From DASZGI01 sp035938995 (lineage in GTDB: Bacteria > Actinomycetota > Actinomycetes > Streptomycetales > Catenulisporaceae), in assembly GCF_035938995.1 (NCBI RefSeq), contig NZ_DASZGI010000035.1:1-15560 (forward strand): DNA of 15,560 bases, in the 5' to 3' direction. Position 1 is the stretch's first letter. Each line of letters starts with the position of its first letter. Under the pieces are notes generated by a model. It was not told the DNA's origin. It did no database searches and saw only the letters and a list, made by a program, of their open reading frames with translations. The position numbers and the translations under genes were made by a program. Below, in pieces: positions 1-7,246 of the stretch.

Positions 1-519
1 AGCGCCTACCCGGCGTTCGCCACTACCGGCGGCACGACGGTCGAGCGGCAGGAGGCCGCCGCGTTCCTGGCCAACGTGGACCACGAGACCGGCGGACTGG
101 TCTACATCAACGAGATCGACCAGTCCGGGGACTACTGCGCCGCCGAGTCCTACGGCTGCCCGGCCGGCACCTACGCCTACTACGGCCGCGGCCCCATGCA
201 GATCTCCTGGAACTTCAACTACGAAGCCGCCGGCCAGGCCATCGGCCAAGACCTGCTGGACAACCCCAACCTGGTCTCCACCAACGCGGCGATCTCCTGG
301 GAGACCGCCCTGTGGTATTGGATGACCGGGACCGGAGGCGGCTCGATGACCTCCCACCAGGCGATGGTCAGCGGGGCCGGATTCGGCGACACCATCCGCG
401 CCATCAACAACATCGAATGCAACGGCGGCAACACAGCCGAGATGCAGGACCGGGTCAACGACTACGAGTCCTTCACCTCCATCCTCGGCGTCTCCCCAGG
501 CGGAAACCTCACCTGCTAA
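1..519 (+). CDS. Glycoside hydrolase family 19 chitinase, ChiC type (3' part, 5' end outside window)
   Basis: Secreted endochitinase that cleaves beta-1,4 GlcNAc bonds of chitin by the inverting GH19 mechanism. The open frame enters at base 1 and ends with TAA, giving 172 C-terminal residues of a catalytic domain. Within the fragment, the motif VDHETGG holds the expected general acid (Glu29 of the fragment). VYINEIDQ holds the expected general base (Glu38). YYGRGPMQISWNFNY (60-74) is the family signature, followed by NPNLVSTNAAISWETALWYW and a GAGFGDTIRAIN helix. Cysteines in DYCAAESYGC, IECNGG and the terminal NLTC fit the conserved disulfides. From memory it closely matches Streptomyces ChiC/ChiG, a bacterial GH19 lacking the plant loops. 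The signal peptide and any chitin-binding module would lie upstream of the window. It is transcribed away from all neighbours on the left and is followed by a hairpin, so it is a separate unit. Confidence 0.95.
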   Translation, partial: SAYPAFATTGGTTVERQEAAAFLANVDHETGGLVYINEIDQSGDYCAAESYGCPAGTYAYYGRGPMQISWNFNYEAAGQAIGQDLLDNPNLVSTNAAISWETALWYWMTGTGGGSMTSHQAMVSGAGFGDTIRAINNIECNGGNTAEMQDRVNDYESFTSILGVSPGGNLTC

Positions 520-579
520 CGCAGCGACGTGACCCGCCGTCTAACACAACACCGTGATGCGGCGATCTCAGCGCCGACG

Positions 580-617
580 CCGGCTCCCTGGCAGCGCACC
601 TAGCGCCAGGGAGCCGG
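580..617. terminator. Perfect 13-bp hairpin downstream of the chitinase gene
   Basis: CCGGCTCCCTGGC (580-592) pairs perfectly with GCCAGGGAGCCGG (605-617) around a 12-nt loop. It begins 60 nt after the chitinase stop and lies 182 nt past the stop of the convergent VOC gene. There is no run of U after the stem, which is common in high-G+C actinomycetes. By position it most likely ends chitinase transcription and may act in both directions. The rest of 520-798 shows no gene. Confidence 0.75.
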
Positions 618-798
618 GCATGTACGCTCGCACGCAATCGCTTCCGCGCAAAGGCCAAAGGCCAGCGGCATAAGCATCCTGTAGCGGAGATCGCCGAAAC
701 GCCGCCTCACACCACCCGACGAGTTCAAAAGGCAAACCGGTACGGGACCGTGATCGGTCGCGGCAGTACGCGATCTCTCGACCCAGTCAGGGCGGCTG

Positions 799-1161
799 CT
801 AGGGCGCCGGGTCGGTGCTCGGTCCGATGCGCAGCGTGTTGCCGTCGGGATCGACAACGGCGAAAGCCGTGGGTCCATAGTGTGAAGAGATCGACATGTC
901 CAGGCATTCCACGCCGTCCCCGGCCCACGTGGCGCGCAGGGCCTGCGGGTCGGTGACTCTTACGTAGCAGCCAATGCAATTGGCTGCCGGGTCGAGTTCG
1001 GGCTGTCGGTAGATGTGCAGTTCCGCATCGCTCCAGGCCAGGCGAGCGTAGTCTTCGGCGTGTTCGAGCACCCGGAAGCCGAGGTAGCGGTAGTGGGCCA
1101 GAGAGCGGTCCAGGTTGACGCTGGGCAGGACCGGGACCAGCGTGGCGCGGTGCGTCGACAT
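799..1161 (-). CDS. VOC superfamily protein (glyoxalase/bleomycin-resistance-like)
   Basis: A 120-residue single-domain vicinal-oxygen-chelate protein. The two beta-alpha-beta-beta-beta half-modules are visible. The first begins ATLVPVLPSVNLDRSLAHY, then a strand pair VLEHAEDYARLAWSDAELHIY. The second begins GCYVRVTDPQALRATW and ends GPTAFAVVDPDGNTLRIG, the typical closing hairpin. The layout matches Sh ble-type bleomycin-binding proteins, where paired domains form a drug-binding cleft without a metal. Metal-liganding His/Glu residues at glyoxalase I positions are not evident, so a binding or immunity role is more likely than catalysis, but the substrate is unknown. The ATG start has only a weak GATGG-like sequence upstream. 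It is 124 nt from the OB-fold gene in the same direction; co-transcription is possible but not shown. Confidence 0.85.
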   Translation of the reverse strand: MSTHRATLVPVLPSVNLDRSLAHYRYLGFRVLEHAEDYARLAWSDAELHIYRQPELDPAANCIGCYVRVTDPQALRATWAGDGVECLDMSISSHYGPTAFAVVDPDGNTLRIGPSTDPAP

Positions 1162-1285
1162 CGGGCCATCGCACCGCGGGCGCGGCGCGGGCGGGGGTTT
1201 ACTGACAGTTTTCTAACGCTCCGGCTCCGGATTCTCGCGCAGCTTTTACGGCCCGCGCGTGCGGCTCCGCTCGACCCGCGGTCGG

Positions 1286-1735
1286 TCAGTCGGAGGGTGA
1301 GGGCAGCAGTTCGTAGATCGGGTTGAACATGGCGCGGTGCCCGTCCAGGGTGGTGATGCGTCCACGGACCCGGATGTGGCGGCCGGCGGTGATCCCGGGG
1401 ATGTCTCGGCGTCCGAGCCAGACCACTGCGACGTCACCGGTGCCATCCCACAGGTCTGCTTCGAGGGACGGCACGCCGGCGCGGGGGCGGATGGTGACGG
1501 TGCGCAGGGTGCCCGCGATGCATACCTTCTCGCGGTCGGTGCATTGGGCGATGGGGCGCGCCCCGGCAGCGGCGATGCGTTCCTGGAGTTCCTCGGCATG
1601 CAGCGTGGTCGCATCGGCGGTGAGCCGGTCGAGCAGGCGGCGTAGCCCGCGGCGCGGCCGGCGCGGCACGGTATCAGGGGCGGCATCACGGCCGGAGGCC
1701 CGGGCGTCAGCGGACGGGTTGGCTGGTCGGGTCAT
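1286..1735 (-). CDS. Small OB-fold nucleic-acid-binding protein
   Basis: A 149-residue cytoplasmic protein. Residues 1-60 are basic and helical (RRPRRGLRRLLDRLTAD, then LHAEELQERIAAAG). Residues 61-145 form a compact OB fold of the tRNA_anti/RecG-wedge kind: VCIAGTLRTVTIRP, LEADLWDGTGDVAVVWLGRR, the PGITAGRHIRVRGRI strand and a closing FNPIYELL. No catalytic residues are evident, so a binding role (single-stranded nucleic acid, or a protein surface) is inferred. From memory, such small OB-fold genes in actinobacteria commonly sit near DUF3159, TrkA and APC-permease genes. Here only the permease is kept next to it. The ATG start lies inside the 3' end of the permease gene, a 29-nt overlap that implies translation from the same mRNA. 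Confidence 0.8.
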   Translation of the reverse strand: MTRPANPSADARASGRDAAPDTVPRRPRRGLRRLLDRLTADATTLHAEELQERIAAAGARPIAQCTDREKVCIAGTLRTVTIRPRAGVPSLEADLWDGTGDVAVVWLGRRDIPGITAGRHIRVRGRITTLDGHRAMFNPIYELLPSPSD

Positions 1736-3692
1736 CGTTGACTCCCACCGAGGGCTGGGGTGCTGCCGGGGCGCCCGCGCCGGTGGCGGAGCGCAGCTGG
1801 TAGGGCACGCTGGCGACCACTACGCGGCGCTGGTAGAGCAATCTGCCCTTAAGCCGCAGCGCGGACTGGTTATGCAACAGCTGCTCCCACCAGTGACCGA
1901 GCACATATTCGGGGATAAATACGGTCACGATATCGTTCGGGTTCTCACTGCGCAGCCGTTTGACGTACTCGACCACTGGCCGGGTCACCTCCCGAAACGG
2001 CGAGGCGATGATGGTCAGCGGCACCGGGATCTCGTGCTGGTCCCACTGCTGCTTAAGCGCCGCGGTCTCCCGCTCGTCCAGGTCCACCGTGACCGCTTCC
2101 AGCCGACTGGGCCGGGTGGCTTTCGCGTACCCCAGGGCGCGCAGCGTCGGCAGGTGCACCTTGGAGACCAGCACGATCGCGTGGTTATTGGACGGCGGCA
2201 CGACCTTGGCCGAGCCGGGCGGAGCCAGTTCGGCCGCGACCGCCGCGTAGTGTCGCTGGATACCGCGCATCAGCAGCCAGATCAGCGGCATCGCGACCAC
2301 CACGATCCAGGCGCCCTTGGCGAACTTGGTCGCCAGCACGATTGCGAGCACGGCGGCGGTGAACCCGGCGCCGATCGCGTTGATCACCCGTGAGCGCATC
2401 ATGTGCCGCCGCAAACCCGGATCAGTGGTCTGCGGCAGCAGCCGGTTCCAGTGCCGGATCATCCCGGTCTGGCTACATACAAAGGACACGAATACGCCGA
2501 CGATGTACAGCTGGATCAGTCGGGTCGGCGACGCGTGGAACACGACGACCAACAGGATCGCGAAGCCAGCCAGCAGCAGGATGCCATTCGAGAAGGCCAG
2601 CCGGTCGCCGCGGGTATGCAGCTGGCGCGGCAGATAGCCGTCGCGGGCCAGGATCGAGGCGAGCACTGGGAAACCGTTGAACGCGGTGTTCGCGGCCAGT
2701 ACCAGGATCAGCGCGGTGACGACCTGCAACACGAAGAACATCGGCGAGCCGCCGAACACCGACCTGGCCACCTGCGCGATCACCGTGCGCGGGGTGGATC
2801 CGGCGGGCAGCCCGATCAGGTCGGAGGCGTCGGCCGCGTGTACGTGCCCGGCCAACGCCAGCGCGGTGACCCCGGCGAACATCGCCACCGCGATCGCGCC
2901 CAGCAGCGCCAGCGTGGTCGCGGCGTTCTTGCTCTTGGGCGGCTTGAACGCGGGCACACCGTTGCTGATCGCCTCGACCCCGGTCAGCGCGGTGCAGCCC
3001 GAGGAGAACGCGCGCAGCAGCAGGAACACCAGCGCCAGCCCACCGAAACTGCCGGTGGCCTTGATCTGGTAACCGGCGCTCTCGGCCACCAAGTGGTGAC
3101 CGGTGGCCAGCTTGGCCACGCCCCAAAGGATCATCGCGGCGACCGCGGCGATGAAGCAGTAGGTCGGCACCGCGAACGCAGCGCCCGACTCGCGCACCCC
3201 GCGCAGGTTCATCAGTGTGATCACCGCGATCACCGCGACCGAGATCAGCACGACGTGGGCGTCGAGTGTCGGGAACGCGGAGGCCAGATTCGCCACCCCG
3301 GACGACACCGACACGGCCACGGTGAGGGTGTAGTCCACCATCAGCGCGCTTGCCACGGTCAGCCCAACCTTCGGGCCGAGGTTGGTGGTGGCCACCTCGT
3401 AGTCCCCGCCGCCGGAGGGGTAGGCATGCACGTTCTGCCGATACGAGGCGACCACCACCAGCATCAGCAGGCCGACCGCGGCCGCGATGTACCAGGTGAA
3501 GTGCAGCAGCGCGATTCCGCCCGCGGACAGTACGAGCAGGATCTCCTCGGTCGCGTACGCCACCGACGACAGTGCGTCAGACGCGAACACCGGCAAGGCG
3601 ATCCGCTTTGGCAGCGTCGCCTCCCCCAGCATCTCGCTGCGCACCGGCGTGCCCACCAGAACCCGTTTCAACAACCCCATCGTCGACGCCAC
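1707..3692 (-). CDS. APC-superfamily K+ uptake permease, KimA (YdaO) type
   Basis: A 661-residue membrane protein with about 12 transmembrane helices (roughly residues 30-480) and a soluble C-terminal domain of about 170 residues. It aligns along its length with what I remember of Bacillus subtilis KimA, a proton-coupled high-affinity K+ importer. Shared motifs include ASDALSSVAYATEEIL (Asp39, Tyr46), MVDYTLT (Asp120, Tyr121, Thr124), GCTALTGVEAIS (Thr237) and IQLYIVGVF (Tyr396); these match the residues reported to coordinate K+ in KimA. The cytoplasmic domain ends LLHNQSALRLKGRLLYQRR then VVVASVPYQL, also as in KimA, where it binds c-di-AMP and inhibits transport. Regulation by c-di-AMP is therefore likely but inferred. 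GTG at 3692 opens the frame; the in-frame ATG at 3680 is an alternative. It overlaps the downstream OB-fold gene. No c-di-AMP riboswitch was recognised upstream. Confidence 0.85.
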   Translation of the reverse strand: MASTMGLLKRVLVGTPVRSEMLGEATLPKRIALPVFASDALSSVAYATEEILLVLSAGGIALLHFTWYIAAAVGLLMLVVVASYRQNVHAYPSGGGDYEVATTNLGPKVGLTVASALMVDYTLTVAVSVSSGVANLASAFPTLDAHVVLISVAVIAVITLMNLRGVRESGAAFAVPTYCFIAAVAAMILWGVAKLATGHHLVAESAGYQIKATGSFGGLALVFLLLRAFSSGCTALTGVEAISNGVPAFKPPKSKNAATTLALLGAIAVAMFAGVTALALAGHVHAADASDLIGLPAGSTPRTVIAQVARSVFGGSPMFFVLQVVTALILVLAANTAFNGFPVLASILARDGYLPRQLHTRGDRLAFSNGILLLAGFAILLVVVFHASPTRLIQLYIVGVFVSFVCSQTGMIRHWNRLLPQTTDPGLRRHMMRSRVINAIGAGFTAAVLAIVLATKFAKGAWIVVVAMPLIWLLMRGIQRHYAAVAAELAPPGSAKVVPPSNNHAIVLVSKVHLPTLRALGYAKATRPSRLEAVTVDLDERETAALKQQWDQHEIPVPLTIIASPFREVTRPVVEYVKRLRSENPNDIVTVFIPEYVLGHWWEQLLHNQSALRLKGRLLYQRRVVVASVPYQLRSATGAGAPAAPQPSVGVNDDPTSQPVR

Positions 3693-3773
3693 GTCGGCAT
3701 GCTAGGGCCCAGTGGGCGACCATAGCGAGCGTCACCGTGGAATCTAGGAAATCGCCCGTTTACCAACTGCGTG

Positions 3774-3824
3774 CCACGCCACCGACGCGGAACTCGGACT
3801 CACCGCGCGGCGTCGTGGTGCGTG
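3774..3824 (-). terminator. Imperfect GC-rich inverted repeat after the universal stress protein gene
   Basis: Between the stress-protein stop (3836) and the K+ permease start (3692), CCACCGACGCGG on the left and CCGCGCGGCGTCGTGGTG on the right can fold into an interrupted GC-rich stem around a loop near 3791-3801. This is where the SLC13-USP unit would be expected to end. The stem is not perfect and there is no U run, so the call is tentative. The rest of this 143-nt gap must hold any promoter for the permease, but no clear -35/-10 pair is visible. Confidence 0.3.
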
Positions 3825-3835
3825 CTCGCAGTGGA

Positions 3836-4336
3836 TTACCGATGGTGTGGCGGCGGCGGGGGGATGGTGTCGACGCCGGGCGCGGGGACCGGCCAGACCA
3901 GGAACACAGCGCAAGGAGCGTGGTCGACGATGAAGCGGCTGGCACGGCCGAGACTCTTGGGGCCGAGCCTGGCCTGGTCGCCGTCACGCGCGAGGATCAG
4001 CAGTTCGGCGCCCTCCGCGGCTGCGACCACCGCACGTTCGGGGCGGCCGGTGCGCTGTTGCTGGTCGCAGTCGCGCCCCAGACGGTCGGCGGCTGCCTGC
4101 AACAGGTCGGTCGCGGACGCTGCGCTCAAATGTTCAAGCCGAGTGCCGGGGTCCCGCTCGCGATGGCCGCGGCCGAGCAGCCCGGCGTAGGCGCCGTGCG
4201 CCACTTCAGGCACACTCGCCTCGGTCACGTGCAGCAGCACGATCTCGGCGCCGGCGGGGGCGTAGGTGCGGGTGGCGTCGACGACGGCGGGCCAGGAGCC
4301 CTCGACGATCCAGGCCACGACGGTCATGGCGGTCAC
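3836..4336 (-). CDS. Universal stress protein (UspA family), single domain
   Basis: A cytoplasmic UspA-fold protein of 166 residues from the GTG at 4336, or 163 from the ATG at 4327. GTG is preferred because GGAGG (4346-4350) is 9 nt before it, against 18 nt for the ATG. Strand 1 and helix are TVVAWIVEGSWPAVVDATRT, then AEIVLLHVTE. The second half has ADRLGRDCDQQQRTGRPE, then AELLILARDGDQARLGPKSL, GRASRFIVDHAPCAVFLVWP. The last segment is the usual C-terminal signature, but the ATP loop (G-x2-G-x9-G-S/T) is only partly recognisable, so nucleotide binding is uncertain. The tail ends in PPPPPHHR. The ribosome binding site lies inside the upstream permease gene and only 5 nt separate the stop and start, so translation is coupled. 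A regulatory partner role for that permease is inferred from context. Confidence 0.85.
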   Translation of the reverse strand: MTAMTVVAWIVEGSWPAVVDATRTYAPAGAEIVLLHVTEASVPEVAHGAYAGLLGRGHRERDPGTRLEHLSAASATDLLQAAADRLGRDCDQQQRTGRPERAVVAAAEGAELLILARDGDQARLGPKSLGRASRFIVDHAPCAVFLVWPVPAPGVDTIPPPPPHHR

Positions 4337-4341
4337 GGCGG

Positions 4342-5589
4342 TCAGCCTCCGATCAGGCGCAACGACGCCCACAATGCCACGCTCGCCGCCGTCAGCGCGG
4401 CAGGCACGGTAAGCAGCCCGAGGCGGGTGAACTCGCCCAGGTCCACCTGGACATCGTGGGCGTGCACGATACGTCGCCACAGCAGCGTGGCCAGGGAGCC
4501 GGCGTAGGTCAGGTTCGGGCCGATGTTCACCCCGAGCAGCACCGCCAGCACCGCGCCCGCCCCGTGCGGCGCGGTCAGCGGCAGCAGGACTAGGACCGCT
4601 GGCAGATTGTTGATGACGTTCGCGAGCAACGCCGCCAGGGCCGCGAGCGCGAGCAGCGCCAGCAACGAGGTGCCGGAGGGGATCAGGTGTCCCAGTGCCC
4701 CGGCCAGGCCGTGGTCGACGACGGCGCGCACGACGATCCCCAGCGCCAGCACGAAGGCCAGGAACGCCGGGGATGCCGCGGCTACGAGCCCGGACACGGT
4801 GGTGCGCCGCTGGTGCAGGGCGCGGGCGGCGAGTACCAGCGCCCCGACCGCGGCCACCCAGGCCGGATTGATGCCGGCGGCCGAGGCGAGCGCGAACCCG
4901 GCGAGCGTGAGTGCGACGACGAGCAGGGTGAACATCGGCATCGGCGGCAGTTCGCCGCCGAGTGCCGCGGTCGCGCCGACGCGGAGGTCCGAGGCGAAGA
5001 AGCGCCGGAAGGCCAGGTACTCGACGCCGATCGCGGCCAGCCACGGCAGCGCCATCAACACGGCGAACCGGGTGAAGCTGAGCCCCGCGGAGGCGAAGGC
5101 CAGCAGGTTGGTCAGGTTCGAGACCGGCAGCAGCAGCGAGGCGCTGTTCGATAGATGGGCACAGGCATACACGTGCGGCTTCGCCCGCACCCCTAGGCGC
5201 CCCGCCGTGGCGAACACCACCGGGGTCAGCAGCACCACCGTCGCGTCCAGGCTCAGCACCGCCGTGGTCACCGACGCGATCACGAACACCCACGCCAGCA
5301 GCCGCCCCGGACGACCTGACGCGGCGCGGCCCATCCACGCCCCGCAGGCACTGAACAAGCCCTCGTCATCGCACAGCTTCGCCAGCACCAGCACCGCCGC
5401 CAGGAACCCGACCACCGGGCCCAGCCGCTGCGCCTCCACCCGCACGTGCGCCCACCCGATCGCACCCGAGAGGACCAGCACCCCGGCGGCCGGGACCGCG
5501 ACCACCGCCTCCGGCCAGCCGAACGGGCGCACCACAGCGCACCCCAGCACCACGACCAGCGCAGCGACGGACAGCACCCCGGCAAGCAC
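4342..5589 (-). CDS. SLC13/ArsB-NhaD (ion transporter superfamily) permease
   Basis: An integral membrane protein with about 10-12 hydrophobic helices, 415 residues from the GTG at 5589, the usual ArsB-family size. Family features are a VLAKLCDDEGLFSACG segment (ArsB has LILDEAGFF here), VTTAVLSLDATVVLLTPVVF with the internal LDATVVLLTP hairpin motif, SNSASLLLPVSNLTNLLAF, and the mirrored second half NVINNLPAVLVLLPL and GVNIGPNLTYAGSLATLLWR. The SNLTN and NNLPA elements are the paired substrate-site motifs of this superfamily. The substrate (arsenite, Na+/H+ or carboxylate) cannot be told; no arsR or arsC is nearby, so arsenic resistance should not be assumed. The frame is open to an ATG at 5718, but that extension is polar, lacks a ribosome binding site and is atypical. 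GAGGGGG at 5607-5613 supports a start below it, with a CTG at 5598 also possible. It is translationally coupled to the universal stress protein. Confidence 0.85.
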   Translation of the reverse strand: MLAGVLSVAALVVVLGCAVVRPFGWPEAVVAVPAAGVLVLSGAIGWAHVRVEAQRLGPVVGFLAAVLVLAKLCDDEGLFSACGAWMGRAASGRPGRLLAWVFVIASVTTAVLSLDATVVLLTPVVFATAGRLGVRAKPHVYACAHLSNSASLLLPVSNLTNLLAFASAGLSFTRFAVLMALPWLAAIGVEYLAFRRFFASDLRVGATAALGGELPPMPMFTLLVVALTLAGFALASAAGINPAWVAAVGALVLAARALHQRRTTVSGLVAAASPAFLAFVLALGIVVRAVVDHGLAGALGHLIPSGTSLLALLALAALAALLANVINNLPAVLVLLPLTAPHGAGAVLAVLLGVNIGPNLTYAGSLATLLWRRIVHAHDVQVDLGEFTRLGLLTVPAALTAASVALWASLRLIGG

Positions 5590-5853
5590 GCCGTTCAGAA
5601 CCCGAACCCCCTCACATGCGGCGGTGAACTCCGCCCTATCGAACCAGAGGGCCGCGTTCGCAGCGCAACACGAAGGGGAGTGAAAACGCGCGCGCCGACT
5701 CCACGTGCCGGCCGTCATCGAGCAAACCGTCAGGGCACGCCGCCGCAGTCCACACCCGAACGATCACAGAATTAGCCAGCGGGATCCCTCAGGTCCCGTG
5801 TCTACTCAGCGCGGATGGGACAACCGGCGCGCAGGCCCAACCTCGGCAGGCGA

Positions 5854-5881
5854 CGGCGGGTTCGTGACGAGGAACCCGCCG
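5854..5881 (-). terminator. Perfect 10-bp hairpin ending the conservon operon
   Basis: CGGCGGGTTC (5854-5863) and GAACCCGCCG (5872-5881) are perfect inverted repeats around the 8-nt loop GTGACGAG. The element starts 39 nt beyond the acyl-CoA-dehydrogenase stop codon and before the SLC13 gene, the place where the minus-strand operon should end. There is no pronounced U tract. The remaining 5590-5853 stretch upstream of the SLC13 gene holds no recognisable gene and should contain its promoter. Confidence 0.7.
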
Positions 5882-5919
5882 CTGGACTACTGCTCCGATC
5901 GGTCTGTTGTCTTAGTCGG

Positions 5920-7182
5920 TCACGCTGCCCTTGAATCGCGCAATCCGACCGGCTGTGCCGAGCCCGCGAGCGCAGCGGCGGGGGCATCGGCGGGTGCGTC
6001 GGCGCGGATGCGGTCCGCGAGGGCGACCGACCATTGCTCGCGGTTGGTTCCTGAGGCGTACTCGAACAGTCTGAGCCGCTGGATGTCCGAGGTGCCCGCG
6101 GGCGCGTAGATGTGGTACGCGTCGCGCAGGTACCGTTCGACGCTGTGGCCGACGTGCAGGCCGCGAGCCGCGAATATCTCCATCGCGGCGCGTGCCGAGT
6201 CGATCGCGTACTCGGTGTTGATGAGCTTTGCGTTCATCAGTTCGGCGTCGCAGGGCAGGCCTTTGTCCAGAAGATGCGTGGCGTGGTACAGCGCGAGCCG
6301 GGCGGTCATCAGCCGCGACTGCATGTCGCCCAGCTTCATCGCCACGGACGAAATGGCGGACAGCTGCTTGCCGTACAGCTCGCGGCGGGCGCAGTACGCG
6401 ACCGTGTCCTCCACGACGGCCCGATGGATGCCCAGCGCGACGGCGGCCAGGTTCGGCCGTCCGTAGAGGGTGCTCGACGAGTAGGCGACCTTCAGGCCGT
6501 CGCCCTCGTTGCCCAGCCGATTCCCGTCCGGAATCCAGCAGTTCTCGAAGATGACGGTCCCGAAGCTGAACCCGGACAGGCCCATGGTCGGAGCGTGTTC
6601 CTCCAGCCGCACGCCCGGATGGTCGGCCTCCACGAGGAAGGCGGTCAGGCCGCCCGAGCCCGGGCCGGTGCGCGCCACGACTCCGTGCAGGTCGCCGATA
6701 TGGGAGTTGCCCACGAAGACCTTCGCCCCGTTGAGCACGTACCCCGCGCCATCGCGCACCGCGCTGCTGCACATGCCGAGCACGTGCCCACCGGAACCGG
6801 CCTCGGTCACCGCGATCGTCGGCAGGCAGCGCCCCGCGGCGATCTGCGGCAGCCAGGCGAGCCTCTGCTCCTCGGAGCCGAAGTGAAGGATCTTCGCCAC
6901 GCCGAGCTGTGACGCCTGCACCATGGCGCCCATCGCGCCGCTGACCCTGGCCAGCTCTTCGATGATGATCGTCTTCGCGAGGTGTCCGAGTCCCATGCCT
7001 CCGTACACCTCGGGGATGGTCACGCCGATCCACCCCTGGGCGGCGATCAGCGCGGACAGTTCCCTGTCCACCTGACGGGTCGCCTCCATCTCCGCGACGC
7101 GCGGCGCCACCCGCTCCTGCGCGAACCGCCGGACCTTCACGCGCAGCGTCTCGTGCCGGTCATCCTCGAATATGCCGGTCAT
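5920..7182 (-). CDS. Acyl-CoA dehydrogenase homologue lacking the catalytic glutamate
   Basis: A 420-residue flavoprotein of the acyl-CoA dehydrogenase fold. The N-terminal helical domain (1-115) carries LRVKVRRFAQERVAPRVAEM and IPEVYGGMGLGHL. The middle beta domain begins at the FAD/substrate signature PTIAVTEAGSGG (121-132) and includes NGAKVFVGNSHIGD. The C-terminal helical domain has RRELYGKQLSAISSVAMKLGDM, the usual FAD-contacting segment, and AYHIYAPAGTSDIQRLRL (355-372). In MCAD-type enzymes this last motif reads IYEGTSQIQR with the catalytic Glu; here the position is Ala360 with two extra residues. The alternative Glu of isovaleryl-CoA dehydrogenase falls at about Gly241, also not Glu. 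Standard alpha,beta-dehydrogenation is therefore doubtful. The ATG has GGAGG (7191-7195) at 8-nt spacing. It lies 64 nt after the GAF gene and is probably the last gene of the cvn operon. Confidence 0.9.
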   Translation of the reverse strand: MTGIFEDDRHETLRVKVRRFAQERVAPRVAEMEATRQVDRELSALIAAQGWIGVTIPEVYGGMGLGHLAKTIIIEELARVSGAMGAMVQASQLGVAKILHFGSEEQRLAWLPQIAAGRCLPTIAVTEAGSGGHVLGMCSSAVRDGAGYVLNGAKVFVGNSHIGDLHGVVARTGPGSGGLTAFLVEADHPGVRLEEHAPTMGLSGFSFGTVIFENCWIPDGNRLGNEGDGLKVAYSSSTLYGRPNLAAVALGIHRAVVEDTVAYCARRELYGKQLSAISSVAMKLGDMQSRLMTARLALYHATHLLDKGLPCDAELMNAKLINTEYAIDSARAAMEIFAARGLHVGHSVERYLRDAYHIYAPAGTSDIQRLRLFEYASGTNREQWSVALADRIRADAPADAPAAALAGSAQPVGLRDSRAA

Positions 7183-7246
7183 CCCACCAACCTCCAGAGC
7201 GTCCGTTCGGGACTCTGATCCCGGGCCGTGAACCCGCTCGGGCCGC

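Noticed and set aside
2403..3725. Long + strand open frame (440 codons) opposite the K+ permease
   Set aside because: It is antisense to a well-supported KimA-type permease and reads as low-complexity Arg/Gly/Gln/His, the usual mirror of a G+C-rich gene.
3693..3835. Possible c-di-AMP (ydaO) riboswitch upstream of the KimA-type gene
   Set aside because: The conserved sequence blocks of that riboswitch could not be found and the gap is barely long enough; only an imperfect hairpin is visible.
4337..5338. Long N-terminal extension of the universal stress protein frame through the SLC13 gene
   Set aside because: The extension is Arg/Gly-rich and out of frame with a recognisable transporter; the stress protein starts at 4336 or 4327 behind its own GGAGG.
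4342..5589. Arsenite efflux function (arsB) for the SLC13-type permease
   Set aside because: No arsR, arsC or other arsenic gene lies nearby and the family transports several ions; the fold supports only a general transporter call.
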